Below, piece after piece: positions 30,317 to 40,294 of a DNA stretch of 64,000 nucleotides. The position numbers and the translations under genes were made by a program. The stretch comes from Yersinia pekkanenii. Lineage in GTDB: Bacteria; Pseudomonadota; Gammaproteobacteria; Enterobacterales; Enterobacteriaceae. Numbering within the stretch: the first letter of the stretch is position 1; every line of letters begins with the position of its first letter. Location: the NCBI RefSeq assembly GCF_001152565.1, contig NZ_CQAZ01000011.1, forward strand, positions 24,740 through 88,739, given 5' to 3'. Below the pieces are notes generated by a model that was given only the letters and a program-made list of their open reading frames with translations, searched no databases and was not told the DNA's origin.

Positions 30317-30329
30317 CTATCACTGATAG
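30317..30329. promoter_or_regulatory. tetO-like palindrome upstream of azoR
   Basis: CTATCA-C-TGATAG is a perfect inverted repeat identical in both arms to the core of the tet operators (CTATCA-N-TGATAG). It lies 74 bases before azoR. A TetR-family regulator binding here is inference; none is encoded in the window. Confidence 0.45.
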
Positions 30330-30393
30330 GAAAATATGAATAAAGTGTATCTCATCGAAAGGGCGTCTCGCCTAAGTCTCTGTTACCTGTTAA

Positions 30394-31008
<615 letters not shown>

Positions 31009-31105
31009 TTAGTCATTTACGCGCACCGCCGAGTGTCTTCGTTAATGCGCGACTGAAATGACCGGGTATTACCCTCGCGTTACCCAATAGTGTCATCGAA
31101 TAATT

Positions 31106-31129
31106 GCGCGCCTTCGGGCGCGCTTTTTT
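31106..31129 (+). terminator. azoR terminator
   Basis: GCGCGCC-TTCG-GGCGCGC followed by TTTTTT: a textbook UUCG-loop terminator. Confidence 0.92.
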
Positions 31130-31148
31130 GCGTTTATTCCACCGGCCG

Positions 31149-32096
31149 CTATTCCGCCAGCAACAACATGGCACTTTCTTCGTCCGTAACCAAACCATTC
31201 ACCCAATGGCCACTGAGCGCCGCTTTGATTGCCTGATGTTTCTCCTTGCCGCCGGCAATAGCAATTACCGGCTTCTCTGGTTGAATACGCAGGCTGGCAC
31301 TGGTTAAGCACTGATCTAACTCGTAGGCAACGCGCTGCCCGTCGATATCAATAAAATGCCCCAGTATTTCTGCCACTACATTTGCGGCTATCAGTGCATC
31401 AACATCTTGCTCAGAGATAAATCCATCTTGGTGCAACGGGCAATCATAACCAATCGAGCCAATACCGATAAAAGTGACATCGGCCTGGGCCGCTTTCTCA
31501 GTGACCGTGCGGTAAATACGGTGATTACACCACAGGTCGCGATCAGCCGCGCTATCCGCAAACAGCGGTGCGGGCAAAATAAAATAGCGCCCTTGCGTTT
31601 TCTCTGCCATCCACAGCGGAACGTCATAGCGAGTACAAGAGCCATCAGAGGCGATAGCCCCAATAAGCGAGACACAACTGTGTTGAGGCCGCTCGAAATC
31701 AGGTAGCTCATCAATGGCAGATTTCAGGCTGCGACCGGAACCCACCCCAATCACCATTGGCTGCTCTTGGCGTAGAAATTGTGTCATGGTTTCAGCCCCC
31801 ACCACGGCAATAGCCCGTTGAATGCCTGCGCTATCCATCCCCAGACTGGGCACCACCTGGCATTGATGCAAACCATATTGCTGTTGCAACCGCGCTGCCA
31901 ACGCCATACAGCGCCCCACCGGGTGGGTGATGCTGACACTGACCAGCCCGTTATCAAGCGCACACGCTACCAGCCGCTGTGCCACCTGACGTGAAACCCC
32001 CAGCGCATCCGCAATTTCATGCTGGGTTTGCCCGGCGACGTAATACATCCAGGCCGCTCTGGCCGCCTGATCTAATTTCTTATCACTCTTATGCAT
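31149..32096 (-). CDS. dalR: SorC-family repressor of the D-arabinitol operon (DalR)
   Basis: A 315-aa SorC/DeoR-type sugar-responsive regulator. The N-terminal helix-turn-helix is AGQTQHEIADALGVSRQVAQRL (about 22-43) and the effector domain carries GVGSGRSLKSAIDELP, FIGIGSIGYDCP and IAGGKEKHQAIKAAL. It is divergent from dalDKT, the same layout as the Klebsiella D-arabinitol locus, so it is called DalR by context. Repeats in the intergenic region are candidate operators. Confidence 0.82.
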   Translation of the reverse strand: MHKSDKKLDQAARAAWMYYVAGQTQHEIADALGVSRQVAQRLVACALDNGLVSVSITHPVGRCMALAARLQQQYGLHQCQVVPSLGMDSAGIQRAIAVVGAETMTQFLRQEQPMVIGVGSGRSLKSAIDELPDFERPQHSCVSLIGAIASDGSCTRYDVPLWMAEKTQGRYFILPAPLFADSAADRDLWCNHRIYRTVTEKAAQADVTFIGIGSIGYDCPLHQDGFISEQDVDALIAANVVAEILGHFIDIDGQRVAYELDQCLTSASLRIQPEKPVIAIAGGKEKHQAIKAALSGHWVNGLVTDEESAMLLLAE

Positions 32097-32203
32097 GAGT
32101 TATCTGCGCTGGAGTTATGGATGAAATAGCAATGTTAATCATTTTACGCCGCTATTGGGCAGATTTTTATCTCCACTGTCATTTATGTGAGCTAAAGCCC
32201 AAC

Positions 32204-32269
32204 TAAAGGGCAAAAGTTAAATTAATCTAGCCTCATTAGGGCAAATGCTCAATTGAAGGGCCTTTGCTC
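32204..32269. promoter_or_regulatory. repeated AGGGC motifs, candidate DalR operators
   Basis: Three related units lie between dalR and dalD: AGGGCAAAAGTT (from 32207), AGGGCAAATGCTC (from 32238) and AGGGCCTTTGCTC (from 32257). The last two are 19 bases apart and share GGGC-N3-TGCTC. Position between divergent regulator and target operon suggests operators. Confidence 0.4.
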
Positions 32270-32312
32270 GGAATGATTACTTTTAAAGCATTCTATGATT
32301 GCGGAGCACATG

Positions 32313-33704
32313 ATGAACACTGAGCTAAAATCCCCCCCTGCCGTATGGTTACATATTGGTGCAGGCTCTTTCCACCGCGCCCATCAGGCTTGGTATCTGC
32401 ATCGTTTACGGGTCATGGGCGATAACCGCTGGTCCATTGCATTGGCCAATATTCGCGATGACGCCGCCCCTTTACTGGCCGCGTTGCAGGCGCAGGATGG
32501 GGAATACGTGCTAGAAACCGTCACTCCTGCGGGTGAACGGCAATATGAAAAAATTACTTCACTGCGAAAAATCATCCCATGGGATAAAGAACTGAGCCAT
32601 TTAGTCGAGCAAGGTAGCCAGCCGGAGACCCGTGTTATCTCCTTTACCGTGACCGAGGGCGGCTACTATCTGGATAACCAATTTAACCTGCAACAGGATA
32701 ACGCGGATATTCAGGCTGACCTTAAAGGGGATTGTCGGACGATTTACGGCGCTATCAGTCGTATTTTGCTACAGCGGCAACAAATGCAGAGTGGCCCGGT
32801 GACCTTGCTGAACTGCGATAACCTGCGCCATAACGGTGAGCGTTTCCGCCATTGCCTGTTGGAGTTTCTTGCCCTACGTGATCAACAAAGCCTGCTGAGT
32901 TGGGCCACAGAGCAAACCCGTAGCCCGAATACCATGGTTGATCGTATTACCCCTCGCCCCTCTGACGACATCGCCCCCCGCGTGCTGGAGCAAACCGGTT
33001 TTGCTGATGCGGTGCCGGTGATGGGGGAATCCTTCATTCAGTGGGTTATTGAAGACGATTTTATCGCCGGTCGCCCGGCACTGGAAAATGTCGGCGTAGA
33101 GATGGTGGCATCAGTACTGCCGTATGAAGAAGCCAAAATCCGCATCCTCAATGCCAGTCATAGCTGTATTGCCTGGGCCGGAAGCCTGATTGGGCAGAGT
33201 TACATTCATGAAAGTACCCAAACAGACTCTATTCGCCAAATGGCTTATGACTATGTGACTCAGGATGTCATTCCGTCGCTATCACCTAGCCCACTGGATC
33301 TGACCAATTACCGCGATGTGGTACTGGATCGCTTCAGTAACCCCTACATTCGTGATACTAACCAACGCGTTGCCGCCGACGGTTTCTCTAAAATCCCCGG
33401 ATTTATTACCCCGACGCTGATGGAGTGCTACCAGCGAGACGAAACCCCAGCAGCGACCGCCATGTTGCCCGCCCTATTCTTTGTCTTTATGGAACGCTGG
33501 CACCAAGGCACCCTGCCGTATGAATACCAGGATGGAATACTGGACTCATCGGTTGTCCACGCCATGTTCCAGTCTACCGATCCAGCCGGTCGGTACGCCC
33601 GTGACAACAAACTGTTTGGTCCGTTGGCCAGTGACCGCCAGTTTGAACAGCTATTACGCCAATCTATTGACCAGGTAAATGCCTGGGTTGCCGCTAACCG
33701 TTAA
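32313..33704 (+). CDS. dalD: D-arabinitol 4-dehydrogenase DalD
   Basis: A polyol dehydrogenase of the long-chain mannitol dehydrogenase family, oxidising D-arabinitol to D-xylulose with NAD+. The Rossmann start is [18 protein letters not shown]; family landmarks are [23 protein letters not shown] and the catalytic-region [14 protein letters not shown] with a downstream His. ATG 32313 has GGAG 6 bases upstream and gives 463 aa; ATG 32310 is adjacent. The dal name rests on similarity to Klebsiella DalD and on the neighbours. First gene of dalDKT. Confidence 0.87.
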   Translation: MNTELKSPPAVWLHIGAGSFHRAHQAWYLHRLRVMGDNRWSIALANIRDDAAPLLAALQAQDGEYVLETVTPAGERQYEKITSLRKIIPWDKELSHLVEQGSQPETRVISFTVTEGGYYLDNQFNLQQDNADIQADLKGDCRTIYGAISRILLQRQQMQSGPVTLLNCDNLRHNGERFRHCLLEFLALRDQQSLLSWATEQTRSPNTMVDRITPRPSDDIAPRVLEQTGFADAVPVMGESFIQWVIEDDFIAGRPALENVGVEMVASVLPYEEAKIRILNASHSCIAWAGSLIGQSYIHESTQTDSIRQMAYDYVTQDVIPSLSPSPLDLTNYRDVVLDRFSNPYIRDTNQRVAADGFSKIPGFITPTLMECYQRDETPAATAMLPALFFVFMERWHQGTLPYEYQDGILDSSVVHAMFQSTDPAGRYARDNKLFGPLASDRQFEQLLRQSIDQVNAWVAANR

Positions 33705-33723
33705 TCATCGACTAGGAATGGCT

Positions 33724-35184
33724 ATGTATCTTGGACTTGATTTAGGGACGTCAGAAATTAAAGCCATGGTGATTGACGACCAGGGGCAAATTCTGGCCAG
33801 TGAAGGTGAACCCTTAACCGTGCAACGCCCGCACCCATTGTGGTCAGAGCAACATCCCACTGACTGGTGGCAGGCTACACAACGGGTGATTGGCCGCTTA
33901 CGCCATAAAATACCGCAACGCTGGGGGGAGATCCTCGCGATTGGCCTTTCTGGTCAAATGCACGGCGCAGTGCTGCTGAGTCGCGAAGACCGTATCCTGC
34001 GTCCGGCCATTTTGTGGAATGACGCGCGTTGTGCCGAAGAGTGTGAAGAACTGACCCGCAATGCGCCGCAGTTGCATCAGGTTGCCGGTAATCTGGCGAT
34101 GCCGGGTTTTACTGCGCCGAAACTGCTGTGGGTTGCCCGTCATGAGCCGGAGATCTTTGCGCAACTGGCTACGGTGCTGCTGCCTAAAGATTATCTGCGC
34201 TGGATGATGAGTGGCGATAAGGTCAGCGACATGTCTGATGCTGCCGGAACGCTGTGGCTGGATGTGGCAAAGCGCGATTGGTCAGACTCTCTGCTGGCGG
34301 CCTGTGGGTTGTCGCGCGATATGATGCCACGCCTGGTTGAAGGTAATGCGCCAAGTGGTTATCTGAAGGCGGATATTGCCCGTGAGTGGGGCTTGTCCGA
34401 TAAGGTGGTGATTGCCGGCGGGGGGGGTGATAACGCGGCCAGTGCCGTGGGAATTGGTGCTATAAATCCCGGAGATGGTTTTATTTCTCTGGGCACATCC
34501 GGCGTATTGTTTGCCGTCAATGATTGCTATCGGCCTAATCCACAATCTGCGGTCCATGCTTTTTGTCATGCCCTGCCACAGCGCTGGCATCAGATGAGTG
34601 TGATGTTAACCGCCGCCAGTGCATTGCGCTGGTTGTGCCAACTGCTGGGTACCAATGAAACCACGCTATTGTCTGAAGTAGCCCAATTCAGCCGGGCAGA
34701 ACAGCGGCTGGCACCTATTTTTCTGCCGTACCTTTCCGGCGAACGCACCCCGCATAACGACCCGCTGGCAACCGGTGCTTTCCACGGCATGACCCATGCC
34801 ACTGATCGGGCGGCGCTGGGCTATGCCGTACTGGAAGGTGTCACTTTTGGTATCGCTGATGGTCTGGCGGTATTACAACAGGCCGGAACCAGGCTGGCTC
34901 AATCGTCCTTGATTGGCGGTGGCGCTCGCAGTGTGTGGTGGGGCCAGCTAATGGCGGACACCCTTAACCTGCCAATTGTTACCCACAGTGGTGGTGAAGC
35001 CGGAGGGGCTTTAGGTGCGGCTCGTTTAGGCTGGTTAGCGACGGGTGGAGATGAGCAACTTGTCTGCAGCAAGCCGCACATTGACCAGCGTTTTATCCCT
35101 GATGTTAACCGACAGGATGTCTTATTTGCCCGACTTGAACGCTACCGGCGGCTCTATCAACAGCAGCGGCAGTTACGTCAATAG
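33724..35184 (+). CDS. dalK: D-xylulose kinase DalK (XylB-like)
   Basis: A FGGY-family kinase of 486 aa (E. coli XylB 484) that phosphorylates D-xylulose to xylulose-5-phosphate for the pentose phosphate pathway. N-terminal phosphate-binding MYLGLDLGTSEIK, substrate region GLSGQMHGAVLL, C-terminal ATP-binding GGGGDNAASAVGIG and LIGGGARSVWWGQLMAD. ATG 33724 has AGGA 6 bases upstream and begins 19 bases after dalD; further in-frame upstream codons overlap dalD. Confidence 0.88.
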   Translation: MYLGLDLGTSEIKAMVIDDQGQILASEGEPLTVQRPHPLWSEQHPTDWWQATQRVIGRLRHKIPQRWGEILAIGLSGQMHGAVLLSREDRILRPAILWNDARCAEECEELTRNAPQLHQVAGNLAMPGFTAPKLLWVARHEPEIFAQLATVLLPKDYLRWMMSGDKVSDMSDAAGTLWLDVAKRDWSDSLLAACGLSRDMMPRLVEGNAPSGYLKADIAREWGLSDKVVIAGGGGDNAASAVGIGAINPGDGFISLGTSGVLFAVNDCYRPNPQSAVHAFCHALPQRWHQMSVMLTAASALRWLCQLLGTNETTLLSEVAQFSRAEQRLAPIFLPYLSGERTPHNDPLATGAFHGMTHATDRAALGYAVLEGVTFGIADGLAVLQQAGTRLAQSSLIGGGARSVWWGQLMADTLNLPIVTHSGGEAGGALGAARLGWLATGGDEQLVCSKPHIDQRFIPDVNRQDVLFARLERYRRLYQQQRQLRQ

Positions 35185-35239
35185 CCATCTCATCCACTGC
35201 CGCGATAACTGCCTGACAATATAAATAAATAACACGCCC

Positions 35240-35261
35240 AGGCGAGCATATCGCCTTTTTT
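35240..35261 (+). terminator. intercistronic terminator between dalK and dalT
   Basis: AGGCGA-GCATA-TCGCCT followed by TTTTTT, inside the presumed dalDKT operon. It should lower transporter expression relative to the enzymes or mark a separate dalT promoter. Confidence 0.65.
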
Positions 35262-35333
35262 CTCTGTCCCTACCATCAGTTGCTCCTACCAGCAGCTCAA
35301 CCAGTCGGCGTTCAAGCGCCAGAGGACTAAACG

Positions 35334-36647
35334 ATGCAAAAGAAACCTACCCATTGGTTTGGTTTGCCGATGAATTTGTTCTGGGGTTACATTGCTATTG
35401 CCATTTTTATGAGCGGCGATGGCTTTGAAATGGCCTTCTTATCCAAACATATTACCGATATGGGTTTTTCCCCGGCGCAATCTGCCTTTGTGTTTACGCT
35501 CTATGGACTGGCAGCAGCCATTGCCGCCTGGAGCTCTGGTGTGGTTGCCGAGATAATTACGCCGCAACGCGCCATGCGAATTGGTTTTATCCTGTGGGTG
35601 GTCATGCACTGCCTGTTTATGCTGTTCGGGCTAGGCATGAAAAGTTATCCACTGATGTTGTTGTTCTACGGTATCCGTGGCCTCGCATATCCATTATTTA
35701 TCTATTCGTTTGTTATGCTTATTGTGCAAAACGTGCCAAAGCAGCAGCTTTCCTCTGCGATGGGCTGGTTCTGGGCGATGTATTCTGTCGGTATCGGCGT
35801 GGTAGGCAGTTATTTGCCCAGTGTTACCATTCCGATGATTGGCGAAACCGGTACCTTGTGGTTCGCCATTGTCTGGGTCATGACCGGTGGCATGATGGCA
35901 TTGATACTGCTGCGCAATGTCGGCACCGTCAGCCCTAAAGCCTCGCTCTCCAATAAAGAAAAAATTAAAGAGCTGTCACGGGCAGTCACTCTCTTATTTA
36001 CCAATAAAAACATCTTCCTGGCTTGCCTGATCCGTATCATTAACACCCTGTCACTGTTTGGCTTTGCGGTTATCATGCCCCTGCTGTTTGTTGGCCGACT
36101 TGGCTTTACCCTGTCTGAATGGCTGCAAATTTGGGCGGTGTTCTTCTTCGTGACCATTTTCACCAATATTATGTGGGGGATTTTGGGCGAGAAAATTGGC
36201 TGGATGCGGCAGGTACGCTGGTTTGGTTGTATCGGTTGCGCCATTTCTAGCCTGGCATTCTATTATATCCCGGTTTATTTCGGCCATAATTTCTGGGCAG
36301 CACTGATACCGGCGGTGATGTTGGGGATCACGGTGGCAGCCTTTGTGCCAATGACCGCCGTTTTTCCCGTATTGGAACCGGAACACAAAGGTGCGGCAAT
36401 TTCGATTTATAACCTGTCTGCTGGCCTGAGTAATTTTGTCGCCCCGGCGATTGCCTCACTGGTGTTGCCATTCTTCGATATCGTTGGCGTGGTGTGGGTT
36501 TATACCGCGCTGTATCTGATTGCTGCCGTGCTGACCCTGATTGTTAAAGTGGAGCAACCCGGTCATGCGGATACCTATTACCGCCAAGAATCGCTCAACA
36601 GTATCAGCGACCTTCCTGCTGCTGCCAGTTTGCAAGTGGGGCGCTAG
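35334..36647 (+). CDS. dalT: D-arabinitol transporter DalT (MFS)
   Basis: A 437-aa, 12-helix major facilitator protein resembling the Klebsiella arabinitol and ribitol permeases DalT/RbtT. Helix 1 carries the family motif FWGYIAIAIFMSGDGFEMAFLS, and the usual loop 2-3 motif is replaced by AAIAAWSSGVVAEIITPQRAMR. AGAGGA lies 7 bases before the ATG. Location after dalDK suggests proton-driven D-arabinitol import; the substrate is inferred. Confidence 0.82.
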   Translation: MQKKPTHWFGLPMNLFWGYIAIAIFMSGDGFEMAFLSKHITDMGFSPAQSAFVFTLYGLAAAIAAWSSGVVAEIITPQRAMRIGFILWVVMHCLFMLFGLGMKSYPLMLLFYGIRGLAYPLFIYSFVMLIVQNVPKQQLSSAMGWFWAMYSVGIGVVGSYLPSVTIPMIGETGTLWFAIVWVMTGGMMALILLRNVGTVSPKASLSNKEKIKELSRAVTLLFTNKNIFLACLIRIINTLSLFGFAVIMPLLFVGRLGFTLSEWLQIWAVFFFVTIFTNIMWGILGEKIGWMRQVRWFGCIGCAISSLAFYYIPVYFGHNFWAALIPAVMLGITVAAFVPMTAVFPVLEPEHKGAAISIYNLSAGLSNFVAPAIASLVLPFFDIVGVVWVYTALYLIAAVLTLIVKVEQPGHADTYYRQESLNSISDLPAAASLQVGR

Positions 36648-36656
36648 GCGTCTTCG

Positions 36657-36716
36657 CTGAGCCAAGGGGCAACTGAACCCTTGGCTCAGGCTGCTACTGG
36701 CCGAACGGCCTGTTTC
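36657..36716 (+). terminator. tandem hairpins after dalT
   Basis: CTGAGCCAAGGG/CCCTTGGCTCAG form a 12-bp perfect stem (36657-36689), followed by GGCCG-AA-CGGCC (36699-36710) and TGTTTCCC. The pair ends the dal operon and faces convergent ydbL. Confidence 0.6.
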
Positions 36717-36725
36717 CCCTTTGTT

Positions 36726-37094
36726 TCAGCGCTTCATCCATTGGCCATTAATACCGCGCACATATTCACCCGCCGCCGCACGATTAACTAACTTCTGCCC
36801 CGCTAATTTGGCAACATCCTCGGTTGAGATATGGTTTTTCTGTGCCACTTCCTGATACTTCTCAGTTCTGGCAATATTGATTTGATCCACCAAAGCCAGT
36901 GTTTCGGCATCTTTTTTCACCGGAGCCAGATAACCACTCAGGGTCTCGCCCACCCGACCTTGCTGCCGGGCCTGTTCCAATGTCAGAGCAAAAGCCCCGC
37001 CGCTGAACAGCAGGCTACCACTCAATATCATACCCAGCATTACCCGAATCAATCCTTGAGTGCCACCCAACCAGCCTGACGTTTGCTTTCTCAT
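36726..37094 (-). CDS. ydbL: YdbL (DUF1318) periplasmic protein
   Basis: A 122-aa protein with an N-terminal signal (about 15-36, cleaved after AFA) and a DUF1318 domain: LTLEQARQQGRVGETLSGYL, INIARTEKY, LAGQKLVNRAAAGEYVRGING. It is the last gene of ydbH-ynbE-ydbL, whose products modulate an intermembrane phospholipid bridge. AAGGAG lies 6 bases before ATG 37094. E. coli YdbL lacks the first 14 residues. Confidence 0.9.
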   Translation of the reverse strand: MRKQTSGWLGGTQGLIRVMLGMILSGSLLFSGGAFALTLEQARQQGRVGETLSGYLAPVKKDAETLALVDQINIARTEKYQEVAQKNHISTEDVAKLAGQKLVNRAAAGEYVRGINGQWMKR

Positions 37095-37103
37095 TCTGGC
37101 TCC

Positions 37104-37298
37104 TTAGAATAGATTGGACTGATTTCTAAGCAAATTTTCCACATCTTTATCAACCTTGATCTGGATTTCATGCTCAATCTTAACATTCATATTGATAGTG
37201 ATAGGTTTTTCTGGTGTTGCCACCTCAAGGCGTATACAGCCACTGAGCAATAAAATACTCAGAACAATCGCCATACGTTCCCCTGTCAAGATCTTCAT
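37104..37298 (-). CDS. ynbE: YnbE outer-membrane lipoprotein
   Basis: A 64-aa lipoprotein: lipobox LLSGC at about residues 17-21, then a short mature part with alternating hydrophobic strands (KPITINMNVKIEHEIQIKVD). YnbE is reported to cap the YdbH bridge in the outer membrane by beta-strand stacking, and the alternating pattern fits. Its ATG overlaps the ydbH stop (ATGA) and ydbL begins 9 bases after its stop. Confidence 0.9.
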   Translation of the reverse strand: MKILTGERMAIVLSILLLSGCIRLEVATPEKPITINMNVKIEHEIQIKVDKDVENLLRNQSNLF

Positions 37299-40033
37299 TC
37301 CTTGGTCCTCGCCGATGCTTTTGGTTGTAAAATAATGGTAGGTTGTGAGCTAATAGTCGATTGTGATGGAATAGCCGGTCGTAACGAAAGTGTTTGCTGC
37401 AACCACTCTTGTAAATTGTCACCGAAACGTAAGCTGCGCCAGAGTTGGAACACATTTTCCTGATGTTGATAATTCAGCACGATCTCCCGTTTTCCGTTTT
37501 TCTGAGTATTCACTCCATGGATCTTCGAACGTAGCGTTAATTGACCCAGATTATCCAAGTCCACTGTGGCATAAGATTGGTAAATTTCCATATAGCGCAG
37601 CCAGTCGATGGCGGCACCCGCGACAAAATTACTGTCATTGATCGAGTTTGCCAGGTCTTGATCCAAACGCAGTGTCACCCTGCCATCGTTGGCAATCCAA
37701 CCATTGCGTACCAGCCACTGTGGGTTATTGAGATAAAGTGGCAATTCACCGTTCACTTTCCCTGACATCGCAAACTGTTTCGGTTGTAATACCGTAAATA
37801 ACTCACTCAAATCAATGGCTTTTAATTTCAGTACCGCCGCGTCGTGTTGCGGCAATCGCAAGGCAGACAAGCTAAGGTGGCCGTTCAGAATATCCATGCC
37901 AACATGGCTTAACGTCAGCGGCGCATCCTCTGAATACGGATAAGTGCCTTGCAAATCGGCGGTGATATTCTTCATTTCAAACAAGTTGGTTAGCGAGGCA
38001 ATGCGCAGCATTACTGGCTCTTTAGCCCCCAGCTTCCAGTGGTGATCCTGTAAGCGATATGACATCACAAAATCCAGTCCGCTCAGTTCGCCGTCGTTCA
38101 GCCACATACTCCCGTTGTTCACCACCCAGTGCCCGCCCGCGGTAAACCCTTGTTCGCGGGCCGCCGAGAAGGCCGCCTGAGCATAAAACGCCCCATCACG
38201 CAGCTTGATGCCCCGCTCTGGTGAAATCAGCGGCTGGAATACCGTTAATGATTGTTTAGGCCACCAGCCTTCACCACGTAGCCGTTCACCATCCCAACGG
38301 CCACTAAGCGGGATTGGCCCGATAGCCTCAGCCTGTAACTGCCCCTGCCACAAGAAGTTTTCTGGATCGCGACCATTAAGTTGCAGCGATAATACCGCTG
38401 GCGGCAGATAACCGCCGCCGTCGCTAAATGACACTTTTTTAGCACCCAGTTCAAAACCAGCAATAAAGGCCGGATGATGATTATCCCGTTGCCAGGTCAG
38501 AGGTTTCACCAATGTCAGCCGGGGTGCCTCGACCAAAACCAGACCATATTGCAGATGATCAAAACCAGTCGAGAGTTTATCCAGTGTTATCAGCGTACCT
38601 TGCCAGCGCCCCTTGCCCGCCATATCCCAACCCGCAGCCAATGGCGGCAGGTGACCACTGCCCCAATAACGCCACTGCCACTGACCTTTGTCTGGCCAAA
38701 AATCTTGCGCCTGACCATCAAGATGCAGATTAAAATCACCCCAGTAACTGTCCTGTGCATCAACAATGGCCTGTAGACGCCCGGTAACACCATTGGCAGT
38801 GACTTTTACCCCCGCCAGGGGCCAGCGTGCATCTTTTATTCGCAATTCCGGCGTCACATTACCATGCGCACGCAGTAAAGCGCCGGGGTGCAATAGCCAG
38901 GTTGGGTTCAGTACCGAGCCACTGAGTCGGCCGGGAATAGTGGCATTTAATACCATGCTGTCCAGATTAGCCTGCCCACTAAGCTGAAATTTTAAATCGC
39001 TGTTTACCACGCTCAGATTACCCGGCCCGAGGGTTAAGACTGCATTGCCCTTGCCACTTTTTCCTGCGGTAATCACATTAATCCGCGCTTCAACCACAGC
39101 CTGATCCAACCCCTGATCCCAGTCATATAACGTCAGATTAATACCGCCCCTTAACGGTTGCTGGGCGTACGGCCATTGCCACTGACCGTTAACAATCTGG
39201 ATTTGGTTTAGCGCTGGCTTTTGGGTTAAAACATGTCGGTTTAAAACATGTCGGTTTAAAACAATACGCCACGGCAACTGAGCAAGAGGAGTGTCATCAC
39301 CGTGCTCAGCCAGTGTCAATACGCCCTGCTGCTGCTGCCAACTCAGATTCAGCAATAGCGATTTAGACAGATAACCGGTGGTTAATAGGCCCTTTAGCTC
39401 GCCCTGTTCTGGCCAGCCATCCAACGACAGTGGAATTTTAATTTTACCGCTCAGTTCGAAAGGTTGTGATGTCCCGGGAACCGCAATAGAGAATTGATGC
39501 AGACTCAGTTGCTGGTTCTGATCAAGGGTCGCCGCAAAGCTCAGTTGTTGGCCCTGATAACGTAATTCTTGAGTCAGTTTATTCTTGTCAGGTGATGTGA
39601 GTGTCAGTTTACCGGCATATTGTTGCCAGGGTGTCATCTGCAAATGATCAATATCCAGATTCAGCGCCGATAACTGCTGTTGCCAGTGAGCTAAATTTTG
39701 TGGTGCACTGTCACTATTGGCGGGTAACTGGCTGAAACAAGCCGTATCTAACGCAACCTTATCGGCCCTCAGTTGCCAGCGGCCCTCGTGGTAACCCACG
39801 CTCAATTGCTTAATATTGGCCAGAGTGCAATCTTGTGCGAGATAACTCAGTTGCGCGATACGTAAAGCACCATCACGCCAAACCGGAGGGCGGGAAAGTG
39901 TTATCTGACTACCGGCAGGTAACCAATAATGTGCCACTTTGGGTAACCACTGCGGCAGTGTTTTCCATAATGTCATCAGAGAAATTGCGCTGATTAATAA
40001 CCACCAACCCACTATTTTTGCGCATTTAGTCAT
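37295..40033 (-). CDS. ydbH: YdbH, AsmA/TamB-like intermembrane bridge protein
   Basis: A 912-aa protein with one N-terminal membrane anchor (VGWWLLISAISLMTLW, about 7-22) and a long periplasmic beta-rich region of repeated amphipathic strands. It is one of the AsmA-like proteins (with TamB and YhdP) that move phospholipids between membranes. ATG 40033 has AAGGAG 4 bases upstream; an in-frame GTG at 40057 lies beyond it. A 15-base tandem duplication (39226-39255) adds one extra VLNRH unit. Divergent from ldhA, as in E. coli. Confidence 0.9.
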   Translation of the reverse strand: MTKCAKIVGWWLLISAISLMTLWKTLPQWLPKVAHYWLPAGSQITLSRPPVWRDGALRIAQLSYLAQDCTLANIKQLSVGYHEGRWQLRADKVALDTACFSQLPANSDSAPQNLAHWQQQLSALNLDIDHLQMTPWQQYAGKLTLTSPDKNKLTQELRYQGQQLSFAATLDQNQQLSLHQFSIAVPGTSQPFELSGKIKIPLSLDGWPEQGELKGLLTTGYLSKSLLLNLSWQQQQGVLTLAEHGDDTPLAQLPWRIVLNRHVLNRHVLTQKPALNQIQIVNGQWQWPYAQQPLRGGINLTLYDWDQGLDQAVVEARINVITAGKSGKGNAVLTLGPGNLSVVNSDLKFQLSGQANLDSMVLNATIPGRLSGSVLNPTWLLHPGALLRAHGNVTPELRIKDARWPLAGVKVTANGVTGRLQAIVDAQDSYWGDFNLHLDGQAQDFWPDKGQWQWRYWGSGHLPPLAAGWDMAGKGRWQGTLITLDKLSTGFDHLQYGLVLVEAPRLTLVKPLTWQRDNHHPAFIAGFELGAKKVSFSDGGGYLPPAVLSLQLNGRDPENFLWQGQLQAEAIGPIPLSGRWDGERLRGEGWWPKQSLTVFQPLISPERGIKLRDGAFYAQAAFSAAREQGFTAGGHWVVNNGSMWLNDGELSGLDFVMSYRLQDHHWKLGAKEPVMLRIASLTNLFEMKNITADLQGTYPYSEDAPLTLSHVGMDILNGHLSLSALRLPQHDAAVLKLKAIDLSELFTVLQPKQFAMSGKVNGELPLYLNNPQWLVRNGWIANDGRVTLRLDQDLANSINDSNFVAGAAIDWLRYMEIYQSYATVDLDNLGQLTLRSKIHGVNTQKNGKREIVLNYQHQENVFQLWRSLRFGDNLQEWLQQTLSLRPAIPSQSTISSQPTIILQPKASARTKE
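39226..39265 (-). repeat. 15-base in-frame tandem repeat inside ydbH
   Basis: TTAAAACATGTCGGT occurs twice back to back (39226-39240, 39241-39255) followed by a partial third copy TTAAAACA. It encodes repeated LNRHV in the protein. The copy number is likely to vary between strains. Confidence 0.85.
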
Positions 40034-40294
40034 GACTCTCCTTGTTTTATCACCCACCAGACTAACAGTGTGCTTTAATCAATCTATTGCAAGATACCAT
40101 AATAGATAAATCTACTCTTGTAGCTCAAACAGAACGGTTGCTATTGAACCTATTGCCCTTGAATACTGGAATAAAACCCTGACCTCTTTGGCATTAGAAC
40201 GTTACAAGTATCTATTTAACTTATTATTGTGGCAAATTGTATGATTTATTCAAATCTGTTAGATTGATCACAATATTTTAGCGGAGAAATCACG

